Source: Hydrangea macrophylla
Taxonomy: Eukaryota; Streptophyta; Magnoliopsida; Cornales; Hydrangeaceae
DNA length: 64,000 nucleotides
Assembly (NCBI GenBank): GCA_033977485.1
Contig: CM066988.1
Coordinates: 71,415,169 to 71,479,168, forward strand
Direction of reading: 5' to 3'
Under the pieces are notes generated by a model. That model was not told where the DNA came from. It ran no database searches and saw nothing but the letters and a program-made list of their open reading frames with translations. Below, piece by piece: positions 44,920 through 56,005 of this stretch; position 1 is the stretch's first letter, and each line of letters begins with the position of its first letter. A program made the translations under genes and the position numbers.

Positions 44920-47900
44920 CTACTGATAGTACTTGCGGAGATGTTGCACGTTCCAGGGGTGGCTGAGGTCGTGCCCATCCATACTTTGTAGCCAATAGGT
45001 TCCTGGTCGGTTGACCCGAGTGACTGTATATGGTCCTTCCCAGTTTGCTCCCAACTTCCCATGGCTTGGGACTCGGGTTGACTGGTTCACTGCTTTAAGA
45101 ACAAGGTCCCCAACCTGGAAACTACGATGCTTCACCTTACTGTTGTAATACCTTGAGACCCTTTGCTTGTAAGCTGCCACCCTGAGATAGGCTTGGTCTC
45201 TTTTCTCCTCGACCAGGTCTAGTTCCGTCCTGAGGGCCTCTCCATTATCTGGGTCAGTGAAGGTGGCCACCCGGTATGTGGGTAGCCCGAGCTCCGTGGG
45301 GACTACCGCCTCAAAACCATAAGTCAAGGAAAAGGGGGTTTCGCCCGTTGCCGCCCGGGGTGTGGTACGGTAGGCCCACAGAAGGGCTGGGAGTTCGTCG
45401 GCCCACAGGCCTTTAGCACCTTCGAGCCTCGTATTAATCGACTGCAAAATCGTACGGTTGGTTACTTCGGCCTGACCATTAGCTTATGGGTGCTCAGGAG
45501 AAGAGTAGTGGTTCAATATTCCATAGTCCGAGCAGAACTGTCTAAAGACGGGTGTATCAAACTGTCTCCCATTGTCGCTAATCAGGACTCGCGGAATACC
45601 GAACCTGCTAAGGATATTTCTTTCCACAAAATGTTCCATCTTTCTCTCGGTTATTGTTGCCAGGGGCTCGGCCTCCGCCCACTTTGTGAAGTAGTCCACG
45701 GCTATCACAGCAAACTTGACCTGCCCCTTCCCCGTTGGCAAGGGACCAACGATGTCAATTCCCCATTGGGCGAATGGCCAAGGGCTTAGGACCGGTGTCT
45801 GAAGTTCTCCTGGTTGGTTTATCATGGGAGAGTACCGTTGGCACTTGTCACACCTTCGAACGTACTCCTGCGAATCCCGAGCCATGGTTGGCCAGTAGTA
45901 CCCCTGTAGCAGGGCCTTTCTTGAGAGTGTCCGACTCCCTACGTGGTTCCCGCACACACCTTCGTGAATTTCGTACAGTATTGCTTGAACTTGCGTGGGA
46001 TGGACACAACGAAGGTACGGGATGGTGAACCCCCTTTTATAAAGGACACCGTCTAGGACATGATATCGTGCTGCTCGGTACTTGACCCGTCTTGCTTCCT
46101 CTTTCTCGCCCGGTAGCCTTCCTGTCGTCAAGAAAGTCATGATCGGATCCATCCAGCTGGGTCCCAGAGTGACCGGGTCGACCTCCATGCCTTCTGAGTT
46201 GATCACACTTGGCTCGGGTAGGAATTGTATCCTTATCCCGGGCAAGTCTGACTCAGCCGATGATGCGAGGCGGGCGAGCCGGTCAGCCCTGGTGTTCTCT
46301 TCTCTGGGTATTCGAGTGATGGAAAAGCCTTGGAGTTGTTTGGACGCTGTTCGGACGAGTGCTAGGTAGGCCATCATGCTATCTTCCCGTGCTTCATACT
46401 CTTGGTTTACTTGATTGACCACGAGCTGGGAGTCGCTGTAGCTCTCGACCTGTTGTGCGCTCATCGAAACGGCTAATTGCAGCCCAACCAGGAGGGCTTC
46501 GTACTCGGCCTCGTTGTTGGAGGCACGAAACCCGAATCTCAAAGCATATTCAAGCTGGATGCCCTCGGGGGTGGTCAGGATAATTCCGGCCCCACTGCCC
46601 TGCCGGTTGGAAGAGCCATCAACATGCAGTATCCATGTGGGGATGCCGGCGAGCAATCCGGGCGGTAAGGCTGGAGGCTCGAGTTCTTCTATCGGGTCTT
46701 CTGGATACGTAAACTCGACCAAGAAATCTGCGACGGCTTGTCCCTTGATGGCCGTCCGCGGTCTATAAGTTACCTCAAACTCCTCCAGTTCCAAAGCCCA
46801 CTTGACGAGCCTTCCGGATGTGTCCGGTCGAGAGAGGATTCTGCGGAGGGGTTGGTTTGTCAGTACTACGATGGCATGGGCCTGGAAGTACGGGCGGAGC
46901 CTTCGGGCCGATGTAACGAGGGCGAAGGCCAGTTTCTCGATGCGGGAGTACCGGCTTTCCGCGCCTTGCAGTGCTCGGCTGGTGTAATACACTGGGAACT
47001 GTATCCCGTGCTCTTCCCGGACAAGCGCTGAGCTGACTGCCGATGGCGACACCGCCAAGTACAGGAACAGTTCTTCTCCGACTGTAGGTGTCGACAATAG
47101 AGGCGGAGAGGTCAGGTATCTCTTGAGTTCCTGGAACGCCTCCTCACACTCCTCCGACCATTGAAAAGCTTTACGGAGAATTTTGAAGAATGGTAGGCAA
47201 CGGTCAGTTGCTCTGGAAACGAATCTATTCAGTGCGGCCACCCGTCCGGCTAAGCTCTGAACTTCCTTGGTTGACTTGGGTGACCGCATGTTGATGATGG
47301 CTTGGATTTTGTCAGGGTTTGCCTCTATTCCCCGTCTGCTGACCAGATGACCGAGGAACTTCCCGGATGAGACCCCAAAGGTGCACTTGGCCGGGTTCAA
47401 CCTCATCCTGAATTTTCTCAAAATGCTGAAGGCCCCGGCCAGATGCTCCAGGTGATCGGGTTCATCTCGGCTCTTGACCAGGAGATCGTCCACGTATACC
47501 TCCATGGACGTTCCGATAAGATCTTTGAACATGAAGTTGACCAAGCGCTGGTATGTAGCCCCGGCATTCTTAAGGCCGAAGGGCATGACCCTGTAACAGT
47601 ACGTGCCTTGGTCGGTGATGAACGCCGTCTTCTCTTCGTCTTCGGGGTACATGCTGATCTGATTGTACCCGGAGTAGGCGTCCATGAACGAGAGGAGTGA
47701 GTGGCCTGCCGTCGAATCGACGAGGAGGTCTATCCTGGGCAGCGGATAACAGTCCTTGGGGCAGGCCTTGTTGAGGTCAGTGAAGTCCACACACATCCTC
47801 CATTTACCATTACTCTTCTTGACCAGAACAACGTTGGCTAGCCAGTCGGGGTAGTGGACCTCCCGGATGGAGCCAGCTTTTAATAGCTTCTCTACCTCCT

Positions 47901-50520
47901 CACTTACAGCTTTTTGCCTTTCGGACGCCATGCCCCTTCTCTTCTGCTTTACCGGACGGCAGTCTGGGCTAACATTGAGGTGATGGGACATCACCCAGGG
48001 ATCAATCCCGGGCATGTCCTCATGGCTCCACGCAAAGACATCCTGGTTTTGCTTCAGGAACTGGACCAATTTTTCTTTCAAGGCAGGCTCCAGCAGCGCG
48101 CCTACGTTGATCGTCCGATCCGGGTGCTCCGGGTCCAGCACAACTTGCTCCAATTCTTCCATCGGCCCTATCATGTCTCTCGGGTCCCGGGGATCCATTT
48201 CTTGGACATTCAGAGTCTCGGTGATTGCCCCCCGTCGCAACGAGCTAACATAACAACTCCGAGCCGTGGTCTGGTCTCCTCGCAAGCATCCCGGTCCCTG
48301 AGGAGTCGGGAATTTTACGGTTAGGCTGTATGTGGAGACAACTGCTCGTGCTCTGTTGAGGGTCGGCCTCCCAAGGATGACGTTATAGGCCGATGGGGCA
48401 TCCACTATCACGAAATTGGTGAGCAGGGAAACCTGTTGTGGATAGGTCCCCATGAGTACCGGGAGTTCGATCGTGCCGAGCGGTTGGGTGCTAGAGCCGT
48501 TGAATCCAACCAGGGGAGTAGCGACTGGCCAGAGCCGATCTCTATCGACCCCGAGTTGGTCGAATGCCGCTGCGAACATTATATCCGACGAACTGCCCGT
48601 GTCGACTAGTACCCTCTGGACCATGTAGTTTGCTATAGACAGTGTCACTACCAGCGGGTCGTCGTGGGGGCAGTGGAGGCCACGTATATCATCGGATGAG
48701 AACGTCAGGACGTCAGTTGGTGAGGGGTCGGTGGATTGGACCTGCCATACATCCGCTCGGGATGCTCGGGCATGCCTCTTCCGTGCCGACTGTGAATCAC
48801 CTCCGCCAGATGTTCCTCCGGAGATCACGTTGATGTGGCCGAGCAGTGGAGGAGGCTGACCGGGAGCCCGGGCATCCTGTCGGGGCTGTCTGTCCACTGT
48901 GACAAACTCGGCAAGATGGCCCTGCTCGATCAACTTTTCGATTGCTATTTTCAGCTTGAAGCAATCCTCCGTTTCATGGCCGTGATCCTTGTGATAACGG
49001 CAGAACTTCTCCCGATTCCTCTTGCCGGGAGGGGCTCTGAGCTTGGTAGGCTGCGGAAGCAACCTCTGCGCCTCTGCGGCGGCCATCACCTCATGTATGG
49101 GTCGGGAAAGAGGTGTAAAAGCTGTTGGGGGCTGACCCCTAGCCTCTCTTTGGTCTTGCTTTGGCTTCTTTCCCGGGCCTTTCTCAAATCCCTCGCGTTT
49201 GCGCTTTGCCTTCGGGGACTCGTCTCCCGTCTGGTTGGCGCGCTTCGCCTTCAGGAATTCTTCGGTGTCTATGTACTTCCCTACTCTTTCCGAGAGTTCC
49301 ACCAGGGTTGCCGGTCGATTGCGATGAAAGGACGTGGCCACCTTGGTGTGCTGAACTCCTGAGCAGAAAGCCATGATAGCGGCGGTCTCATTGAGGTTGC
49401 GAATCAAAAGCCTCTGCTGGTTGAAACGATCTACGTACTCCCTCAAAGATTCCCCCCTTTGCTGCTTGACAGCCAGCAGCTGGGTGTCTGGCTGCGACCG
49501 GTCCAGCATCCCGACAAACTGACTAATGAAGAGTTTGTCGAGGGTCTTGAAATCGTCAACCGTCCGCGGTTTCAGAGCATGGAACCATTGCGCGGCTGAT
49601 CCCTTTAAAGTACTGGGGAATGCCAGGCATAGCAACTCGTCCGTGGTAGTGACCAGTGCCATCTGCGCCTTATAGGTGCGGATGTGGTCCACTGGACTCC
49701 CCTTGCCGTCGTATGAGCTGAGATGAGGGGGTTTGAACTTCCGCGGAATCGGGAACTGTGTCACCCGGGCTGTGTAGGGTGACTCCGTTTCTGTATTAGT
49801 GAGGTCGTGGCCGGACTTGCGGTTCAGCCTCTCAATCTGCTGCTGCAGCTCCTCGACCTGGGCCTTGACATCAATACGCCCGATCCTTCTCTCTGCACCT
49901 GAGTAGTAGGTTGGATCGGACGATGATGCCTCGTCCTCGAAGCGCGTCGATCTTGGGGATAGCACTCGGCTACGAGTCCGGGATAGCCTGTGCCTGAGAT
50001 CATCCCGGCTTAGGGCGGGCGGATCGTCGACCGGTTCCCTGACCTTTCGTCCGGGTGCTTCTCCCCTTGCAGCTCGCCGCCGCTCGATGAGGATCCGGGC
50101 ATCCTCTACTCGTCGCGCTCGGCGAGGGACATACCGAGGTCCTTCCTGTGGGCGCTTGGCAGGCTGGCTGCGCTCCCCCTCTGCCCGGCTTTCCCGGTTT
50201 AGTTGGGACCCTGGGGCGGACCTGGTCTTTCCGTGCGTCCGGGCAGGCTTCTTGCTGGGAGCGCTCCTTTCGGGCCTCTGACTGGGAGTGCTCTTTTCAG
50301 GCCGCTTCTCCGACGAAGGGCTTTTCTCGTAGTCCTCAACCACTTTTTCATTATGGGCTATGAGCGCATCTATTTGCTGTTGTGTCCGGAGCTGGCCTTC
50401 CAAGAGCCGCTCCAGCGCTACTGCGACCTGGTCGGAGGTCATGGAGGTCGCCCGCGTCTCGATCTGTAGGTCCTCCTGACCGGTTGAATCGGCGGTCTTC
50501 TTGCCCTTCTTCTTTGGCAT
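44920..50520 (-). pseudogene. Element D gag-pol polyprotein, one in-frame stop (1,867 codons)
   Basis: Starts at 50520 (MPKKKGKKTA), 43 bp inside the PBS. Approximate residues: gag core 255-420; CRYHKDHGHETEDC knuckle ~507; protease LVDTGSSSD ~640; RT with CVDFTDLNKACPKD ~910 and YVDD ~1010; RNase H ~1100-1220; second, archaeal-type RNase H (LHVDGSSNRQGSGAG) from ~1305; integrase zinc region ~1520-1560, then catalytic core. A TAA at 45484-45486 (codon 1679) precedes the last catalytic Glu of integrase. The same frame then continues to 44920. The stop fits CAA-to-TAA by one C-to-T change. Gag, protease, RT and both RNase H domains are intact, so the element may still be able to supply part of its functions. 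Confidence 0.93.
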
Positions 50521-50562
50521 GTTGATCAGTCAAAGATTTTTGTTAACAAGGAAATCGTGTCG

Positions 50563-50580
50563 TTCCCACAGACGGCGCCA
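50563..50580 (-). other. Element D primer-binding site
   Basis: Minus strand reads TGGCGCCGTCTGTGGGAA three bases inside the 5' LTR. The first nine bases fit the 3' end of plant tRNA-Asp and the whole is a common PBS form in Tat-type elements; the tRNA assignment is from general knowledge. Confidence 0.75.
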
Positions 50581-50583
50581 AAC

Positions 50584-51196
50584 TGATGATGCCGAAAACT
50601 GGTGAGGGCAATTCTAAGAAGAAAATGAAATCACAGAAGGTTTGTGTGTGGTTCGGCCCCGTTAATGAGGTGACCTACGTCCACTGTTGCGTCTATGCGC
50701 GTTCACTAGTAGATCACCGGCGGCCTGGTGAGCCAACAAAGTGGGGCGGCACTACCAGTAATACCAGCCGGGTGTATGCGTGTATGTTGGTGATTTATCT
50801 AAGGTGTATTCCGCTTAGGGAGTTGATATTCGGATCCCCTTTGAGAGGGTAGGTGGGCTCTTTTATAAGTGTAAGAGTCCACCTTTACATGGTAAGCTTC
50901 ACTAGATTAGGAAGCCTAATCTAATCACAATAGATTTGCCCAATATTTGGTGAGTTTCCTAAGCAGTTAAGGAAACCACTAATTCTCTTGATCGAGCGAC
51001 AGCTGTGTAACGATTTGAGGGGAAACGTGATTGATGCCGTGATCCTCGGGGCCCCACTACGACCGCCCGAGTACCTCGGGTGGCAACTGCAGCATCCCTC
51101 GGGGGCGTGGGCTCCATGCCTCAAATCTGTCTTCCCCGGGTCATTAGCTGAATTACGTGGCGGTTAGGTAGTTACAAGATATTTCTGGACATATCA
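50584..51196 (-). repeat. Element D 5' LTR (613 bp)
   Basis: One difference from 38595-39207 noticed (c at 38722 against t at 50711, approximately). Inverted repeat CCCGAG-TAC-CTCGGG at 51066-51080. Confidence 0.95.
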
Positions 51197-51345
51197 ATCT
51201 CTACTCAAGTGGCAAGTGTTCAAATCCTCCCTCTCGATATATCAAAAAATATATATATATACATATACACCATACCTAAATAGGCTTTAAATATACGTAC
51301 ACGTACTTCCACCAACCCAAATTCACCCCTTAAGCTTGATATCTG

Positions 51346-51455
51346 GATCCATCCTATATATATTTGGTACTCACTACTCTTTTTTCCTTCTTACCAGCTT
51401 TGAAAAAAAGAGTAGTGAGTACCACATATATATATATATATATATAGGATGGATC
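51346..51455. mobile_element. 110-bp near-perfect hairpin, MITE-like
   Basis: Outer arms GATCCATCCTATATATAT and ATATATATAGGATGGATC. Inner arms GGTACTCACTACTCTTTTTT and its complement. Loop ~17 nt. The right arm has an expanded (TA)n. TSD not clear. Confidence 0.65.
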
Positions 51456-52354
51456 ACTAGTATATATGTAACACAGATGAATCAATAGTACGTTACCATA
51501 AAAAAAAATTAATAATAAACAAATAAAGATAAAAGTTTGGTCTAATAATTAAGGCTGCCAGTGGCCATTATTAAAGCAAATTAGTTATGTGTGTAAGTCT
51601 CAATTTATCACATAATAAGGTTTTTTTTTTTTTTTTGCAATAGTGATACCCATAATTAATGGTATGATGGTAACAACTTTTTAAAATACACGTTTAGTAC
51701 TTTTACGCTATTCCCTAGAAGTTAGAATGTATTTGAACCTCCTCAATACCCTAGTCTATAGTTAAGTTATTTTAGAATGAGCTAATTAAAACCGACTTTG
51801 TTTTTCCAAGTTGGCAAAGTTATTGGCATTCTTAAATGTAAGAATTTTCATTTTTCAAAGCAAGAGTTTTCTTTTCCCAATTAGTTATGACCCGTGCACC
51901 TACACGGGATAGTTACGATAGAAGATAGAAAATAGTGTTTGTATGGGTGAAAGAAAAGGAAGATATATACTACAAATGATTAAAAAAAATTACATTAATT
52001 TTATGTATGAAGTGACATGAACAGTAAATAAAATGCACATTATTATCCTACTAATTAAATAGATTTATTTTATTTATTTAGTATTCATATCTTAGTTGTG
52101 CTAGTATCTCTTGGACAAAATTTTTAAGATTACTCTATCAACAGGGAATAACATATTACTATTTATAAACTTTTGTTATTGTGTTCATATCCGAATTTTT
52201 ATTTAGTTTTAGCTTAAGTATTGTCTCTCATACATATTTTATAATTTCATTGTTGTCTTAAATTTTGAACTTTTAATCAAATTTTTTTATATTTTAGAAT
52301 TTTAGTACTTGTTTCATCAATTTAGATTCGTATTTAATTTAAGAATATGTTAAT

Positions 52355-52356
<2 letters not shown>

Positions 52357-52401
<45 letters not shown>
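52357..52401. repeat. (GA)n microsatellite
   Basis: About 22 uninterrupted GA units. Confidence 0.95.
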
Positions 52402-52407
<6 letters not shown>

Positions 52408-53842
52408 ATAGATGCTAACATCAATTCTCAAAAGAAAGAAAGATGGAATAGAGGAGCAACTAATGCACATAACAACACTCATGGGTGTGCAATTTAGCGG
52501 TTTGTAATTTATGCGCATAACAATACTCATGGTTATGCAAAAAAATTTTTTTTTTTTTTAGAGAACATGGTTATGCAATTTAGATGGTCATTGTTGGAGA
52601 AGAAATCAATAGGGAGTGAGAAAAAACTACCTATTAGATCATATTTAAATTCTTATCAACTAAATATGTAAAAAAAAAATATTAGAAAATTAAAATAAAT
52701 AGTATTAGTTTATGAATATTGATTATGACACAATTTCCAAAAAATTACATCAAGTGTAATGTTATCTTTCCCAATTTTGCATCCCAAATATAGTTCTCAA
52801 CATGTGTAACAGTGGGTCCACTTGATTTTGATTCGACAACGTTGAAGTAGTCTAACCATTATCGAAGGTGGTCTCACTTCCACATGTGTTGAAACCACAT
52901 TTGGGATACAAAATTTGGGAACATAGCATTACTCTTGAATTGATTTTTTTAATTGGAATGGTGTCAACCGGTCCATAAGGGTGAATATTTTAAAAAATAA
53001 TGATACAGTACCCAAATTGATATCTCTAAATTCGATTTGTAAGCTTTGATAGTTATACTTGTACCCAAATAGAAACTAAAAATTGTTACCACTATAAATA
53101 ATAGCAAACCTCACGTGAGCAAATATAATATACATTTGAGAACCAAATTTTATAAAGTTAGATAGCATAATTTTAAATGAAATTTTAACATTGGTAGTCT
53201 AAACCAAAAACTACTTATCTGACAATTGTCATAAGAAAAACACAATTTTGGGGTTAGACTATATATGAACCAATCCAAACCACACATTTTCTTTTCTTTT
53301 TCTTTTTCTTTTTCTTTTTTTTTTTTTTTTTTTTTTAAATTATAAAAACACCACTTTATTATTATTATTAGAAAAAGAAGAAGAAGAAGCAGTAGTAGCT
53401 CTAGACATATTTTAAAATGGAGAGAGTTTTGGAGAAAGATTGGTATTCCAACAATTAAGTAGTTATAATTATAGATAATACTTAAGTTTGACTAATTAAA
53501 ACATTTTTGACTTTCATATTTTGAATATTTGTAAGTGTAATATGTCATATATAAAATAAAATAAGAGAAAAAAATTAAAATTCTAAGAATGTGCCAAGTG
53601 GCAAAACCAAAGTCTTTTGCTTTCATATATAGATATTAGATGTTCGTTAGCTTTTTTGAAGAACCTAGTATACCTTTGCCTTTATCTTGAAAAAGAATGG
53701 GAAGCATTTATTTTAGGCAAAGATTCGCATATTTGTTTTCAGGCCTAATTACACTTTACCCTCTTATATTTTACCTGTGTTTTTAACTAGATACATTTTT
53801 TTTATTCAATTGAACCTTTGAACTTTAAAAATTTATTCAATC

Positions 53843-54581
53843 TGTGACACCCGCTCCCGCGATTAATTAATATTATATTAGCATGCATTATTATTTACAG
53901 AGTATATAATAATGCTGGAAATGCATATGTAATGTGGATTTTGACCCACTGAGTTGATTATGGGTAATCTTTTGGGAACCCAAATGTGGTCAACGTGACA
54001 GATCCCAATTTGGACAATAAGGTATGTAGTCCCTGTATTATGGGACGGTAATGTGGAATCAATTTAGGTGCTTATGTGTTTATTAAGGGCTTATGTAAAA
54101 TTATTAACCCAATATTTAGAAAAATGCCTTTAAATCCCCCATCCATGTACTTTCATGGATGAAGGAAACCCAATATGTTTATTTAATACTAGATCCCTAG
54201 GATCCTAGTTAACACACCTAATCATGGTTAAAGATTTTTCTATGACCTAAATACCCCTATACTTATATAAGATATACACATACAATATGCATTCAACAAA
54301 CCATTTATTTTTTGTTGAGAATTAGAGCAAATCACTTCCAAATTGAGATAGAGAGTTAAATGAGATGTTAAATGCGGCAAACAAATCCCTCCATAATATG
54401 TGCGCACTTATGATGCACACATCCCCTATACGTATAGCTTTGTAAGACATGCATATACAATCTATACATATTTTATGAGATGCATATATATATATAATAT
54501 ACCAATTATTCACATAAAGATGGTATTTATATACTAATAAATTAATATTAATTAGTTTAATTCTCCAGGACGGGTGTGACA
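53843..54581 (+). mobile_element. Solo LTR (739 bp), distant relative of the element B LTR
   Basis: Starts TGTGACACCCGCTCCCGCG and ends GACGGGTGTGACA. Shares with the B LTR the start pattern, a tagcatgcat segment, a tgac(c/t)cactga/tagttg block and ttttg(g/a)gaaccca. Flanks (caatc / atagc) do not match, so a clean TSD is not seen; it may be rearranged. Confidence 0.7.
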
Positions 54582-54605
54582 ATAGCTATCTCTATGACCA
54601 AACCT

Positions 54606-55990
54606 ATTCCATAGATGCGTACAAGGGGGTGCAAGAATTATACCTTAGTGTCTTGAACCCAATTCTGAAACTTTAACTTCCAGCAGCCTCCACTAGATGA
54701 TCTTCACCCTTATGACTCCTGCGGATGCCTGCCGGAAAGACTAGGGTTCGTGGGAACCCTAATAGAGAGGATAGGAAGGTTTTGGGAAGACTATGATAGT
54801 TTCTGCAGCTTCTGCGTATAAAAACGACGATCACTTACTTCCAGAACGCAGCTGCCCTATTTATAGATTTCCAGAACCGACCTAGACTTCGATCGATCGA
54901 AGTGACTTCGATCGATCGAACCATTCTCGATCGATCGAACCTGCTGACTTCAATCGATCGAACATACTTCAATCGATCGAACTTGTCTTAACAGCTTCCT
55001 CAAGTGTCTTTCCAAGCATCCTAGCGGAGCTAAGAGTGGGACCTCCTAGGCTCTTTATTGTTGGCTCAGACCAGTTTGTTAATTACCATGACCAAACTCT
55101 TTGATCAGCAAACTAACTAACTGGTCAGTTAACGTTTATTCCACTATAAAACGATAACTGAACTCCAACGCAAAAGAACATATCCGAAGCGATAACTAGA
55201 CTTGTATGGTGTACTAATGTCCCTCTACCGTCAGCATTCGTAATCATATTCAGGTAGTCGGATAACTGTTACTGTCAACCTGAATCATGATTACTTCTTG
55301 TATTCCTTGAGTCTCATTCACTACTCATGATTACCAAACATGTTGATAACTCTTATCAACAAGACTGCAGTACTCAGTAATCAACTTGGTGACATTCTCA
55401 AGGGAATGCTTACTCTGAATCAGAGGGTAGATTCTATCTTGACAATATATGTTCACAACCCTATGGACATGACATACCCAAGATACCCAGGTGTTGATCT
55501 TCTATAGACCTCACTGATTGGTAAGTTAAAGCAGCCATATCCATAGTCTGTGTTCATAATCATCTCAAGATTGAGAACACGTACCTTATACAAGTTATGA
55601 GTTCCTATTGACTGTTGACAGCCTTAAGCGTCAATAGGAAAGCTCAGGTCCGTCAATGCACTATAAGCACTAGCATATCAACTAAGAGCTACACTTTAGT
55701 GATTGAGATTAATCACTCCATCCAATGGTAGTTAATTATGCTACAGTGTAGACCTGATGAGGTATCCAGTCTCATCATCCACTGTGACATATTCTAAGTA
55801 TCAAAGAATAGTAATTCGTATCTCACTTGTGTGTATCTCATACACACACGAATTGCTTACTATGATACTTAAGGATAAAACAATCATCTCATGAAAGAAA
55901 CATACACAATGAAAAGTAAAGCTGATATCAATATATTATAATGCTAATGTCTCATACATAAAGTAATGGTTTGAGGGCACAAACCCAACA
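54606..55990 (-). repeat. Element F 3' LTR, outer end missing
   Basis: Inner end reads TGTTGGGTTTGTGCCC on the minus strand (ends at 55990). Minus-strand TATA (CTATAAATAGGG) at about 54855-54866. It joins 54582-54605, a short unassigned stretch next to the solo LTR. Confidence 0.85.
54886..54983 (-). promoter_or_regulatory. TCGATCGA palindrome cluster in the element F LTR
   Basis: Five motifs in 98 bp: ACTTCGATCGATCGAAGT (perfect 18-bp palindrome), CTTCGATCGATCGAA, CTCGATCGATCGAA and two CTTCAATCGATCGAA. They lie ~20 bp upstream of the minus-strand TATA. The right LTR has the same cluster at 62069-62166. Confidence 0.6.
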
Positions 55991-56003
55991 AACTCCCACT
56001 TGC
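55991..56003 (-). other. Element F polypurine tract
   Basis: Minus strand GCAAGTGGGAGTT directly before the LTR start TGTTGGG. Confidence 0.85.
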
Positions 56004-56005
56004 AC

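Larger units (their letters stand above)
38595..51196 (-). mobile_element. Element D: complete Tat-lineage Ty3/gypsy retrotransposon with antisense genes (12.6 kb)
   Basis: TSD ATCTC at 38590-38594 and 51197-51201. Two 613-bp LTRs differ at one base by eye. Minus-strand order: 5' LTR, PBS, gag-pol with two RNase H domains, tandem repeats, a region holding two plus-strand genes, PPT, 3' LTR. A second, archaeal-type RNase H and antisense extra ORFs are established traits of the Tat lineage. One nonsense codon in integrase is the only pol break seen. Confidence 0.95.
51202..53842. other. AT-rich spacer
   Basis: No gene recognised. Contains the 51346-51455 hairpin, a T-run (51619-51635), the (GA)n at 52357-52401, a T-run near 52544-52559, a TTTTTC/T-rich run (53286-53337) and GAA/ATT runs after it. 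Looks like ordinary repeat-scarred intergenic sequence. Confidence 0.5.
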
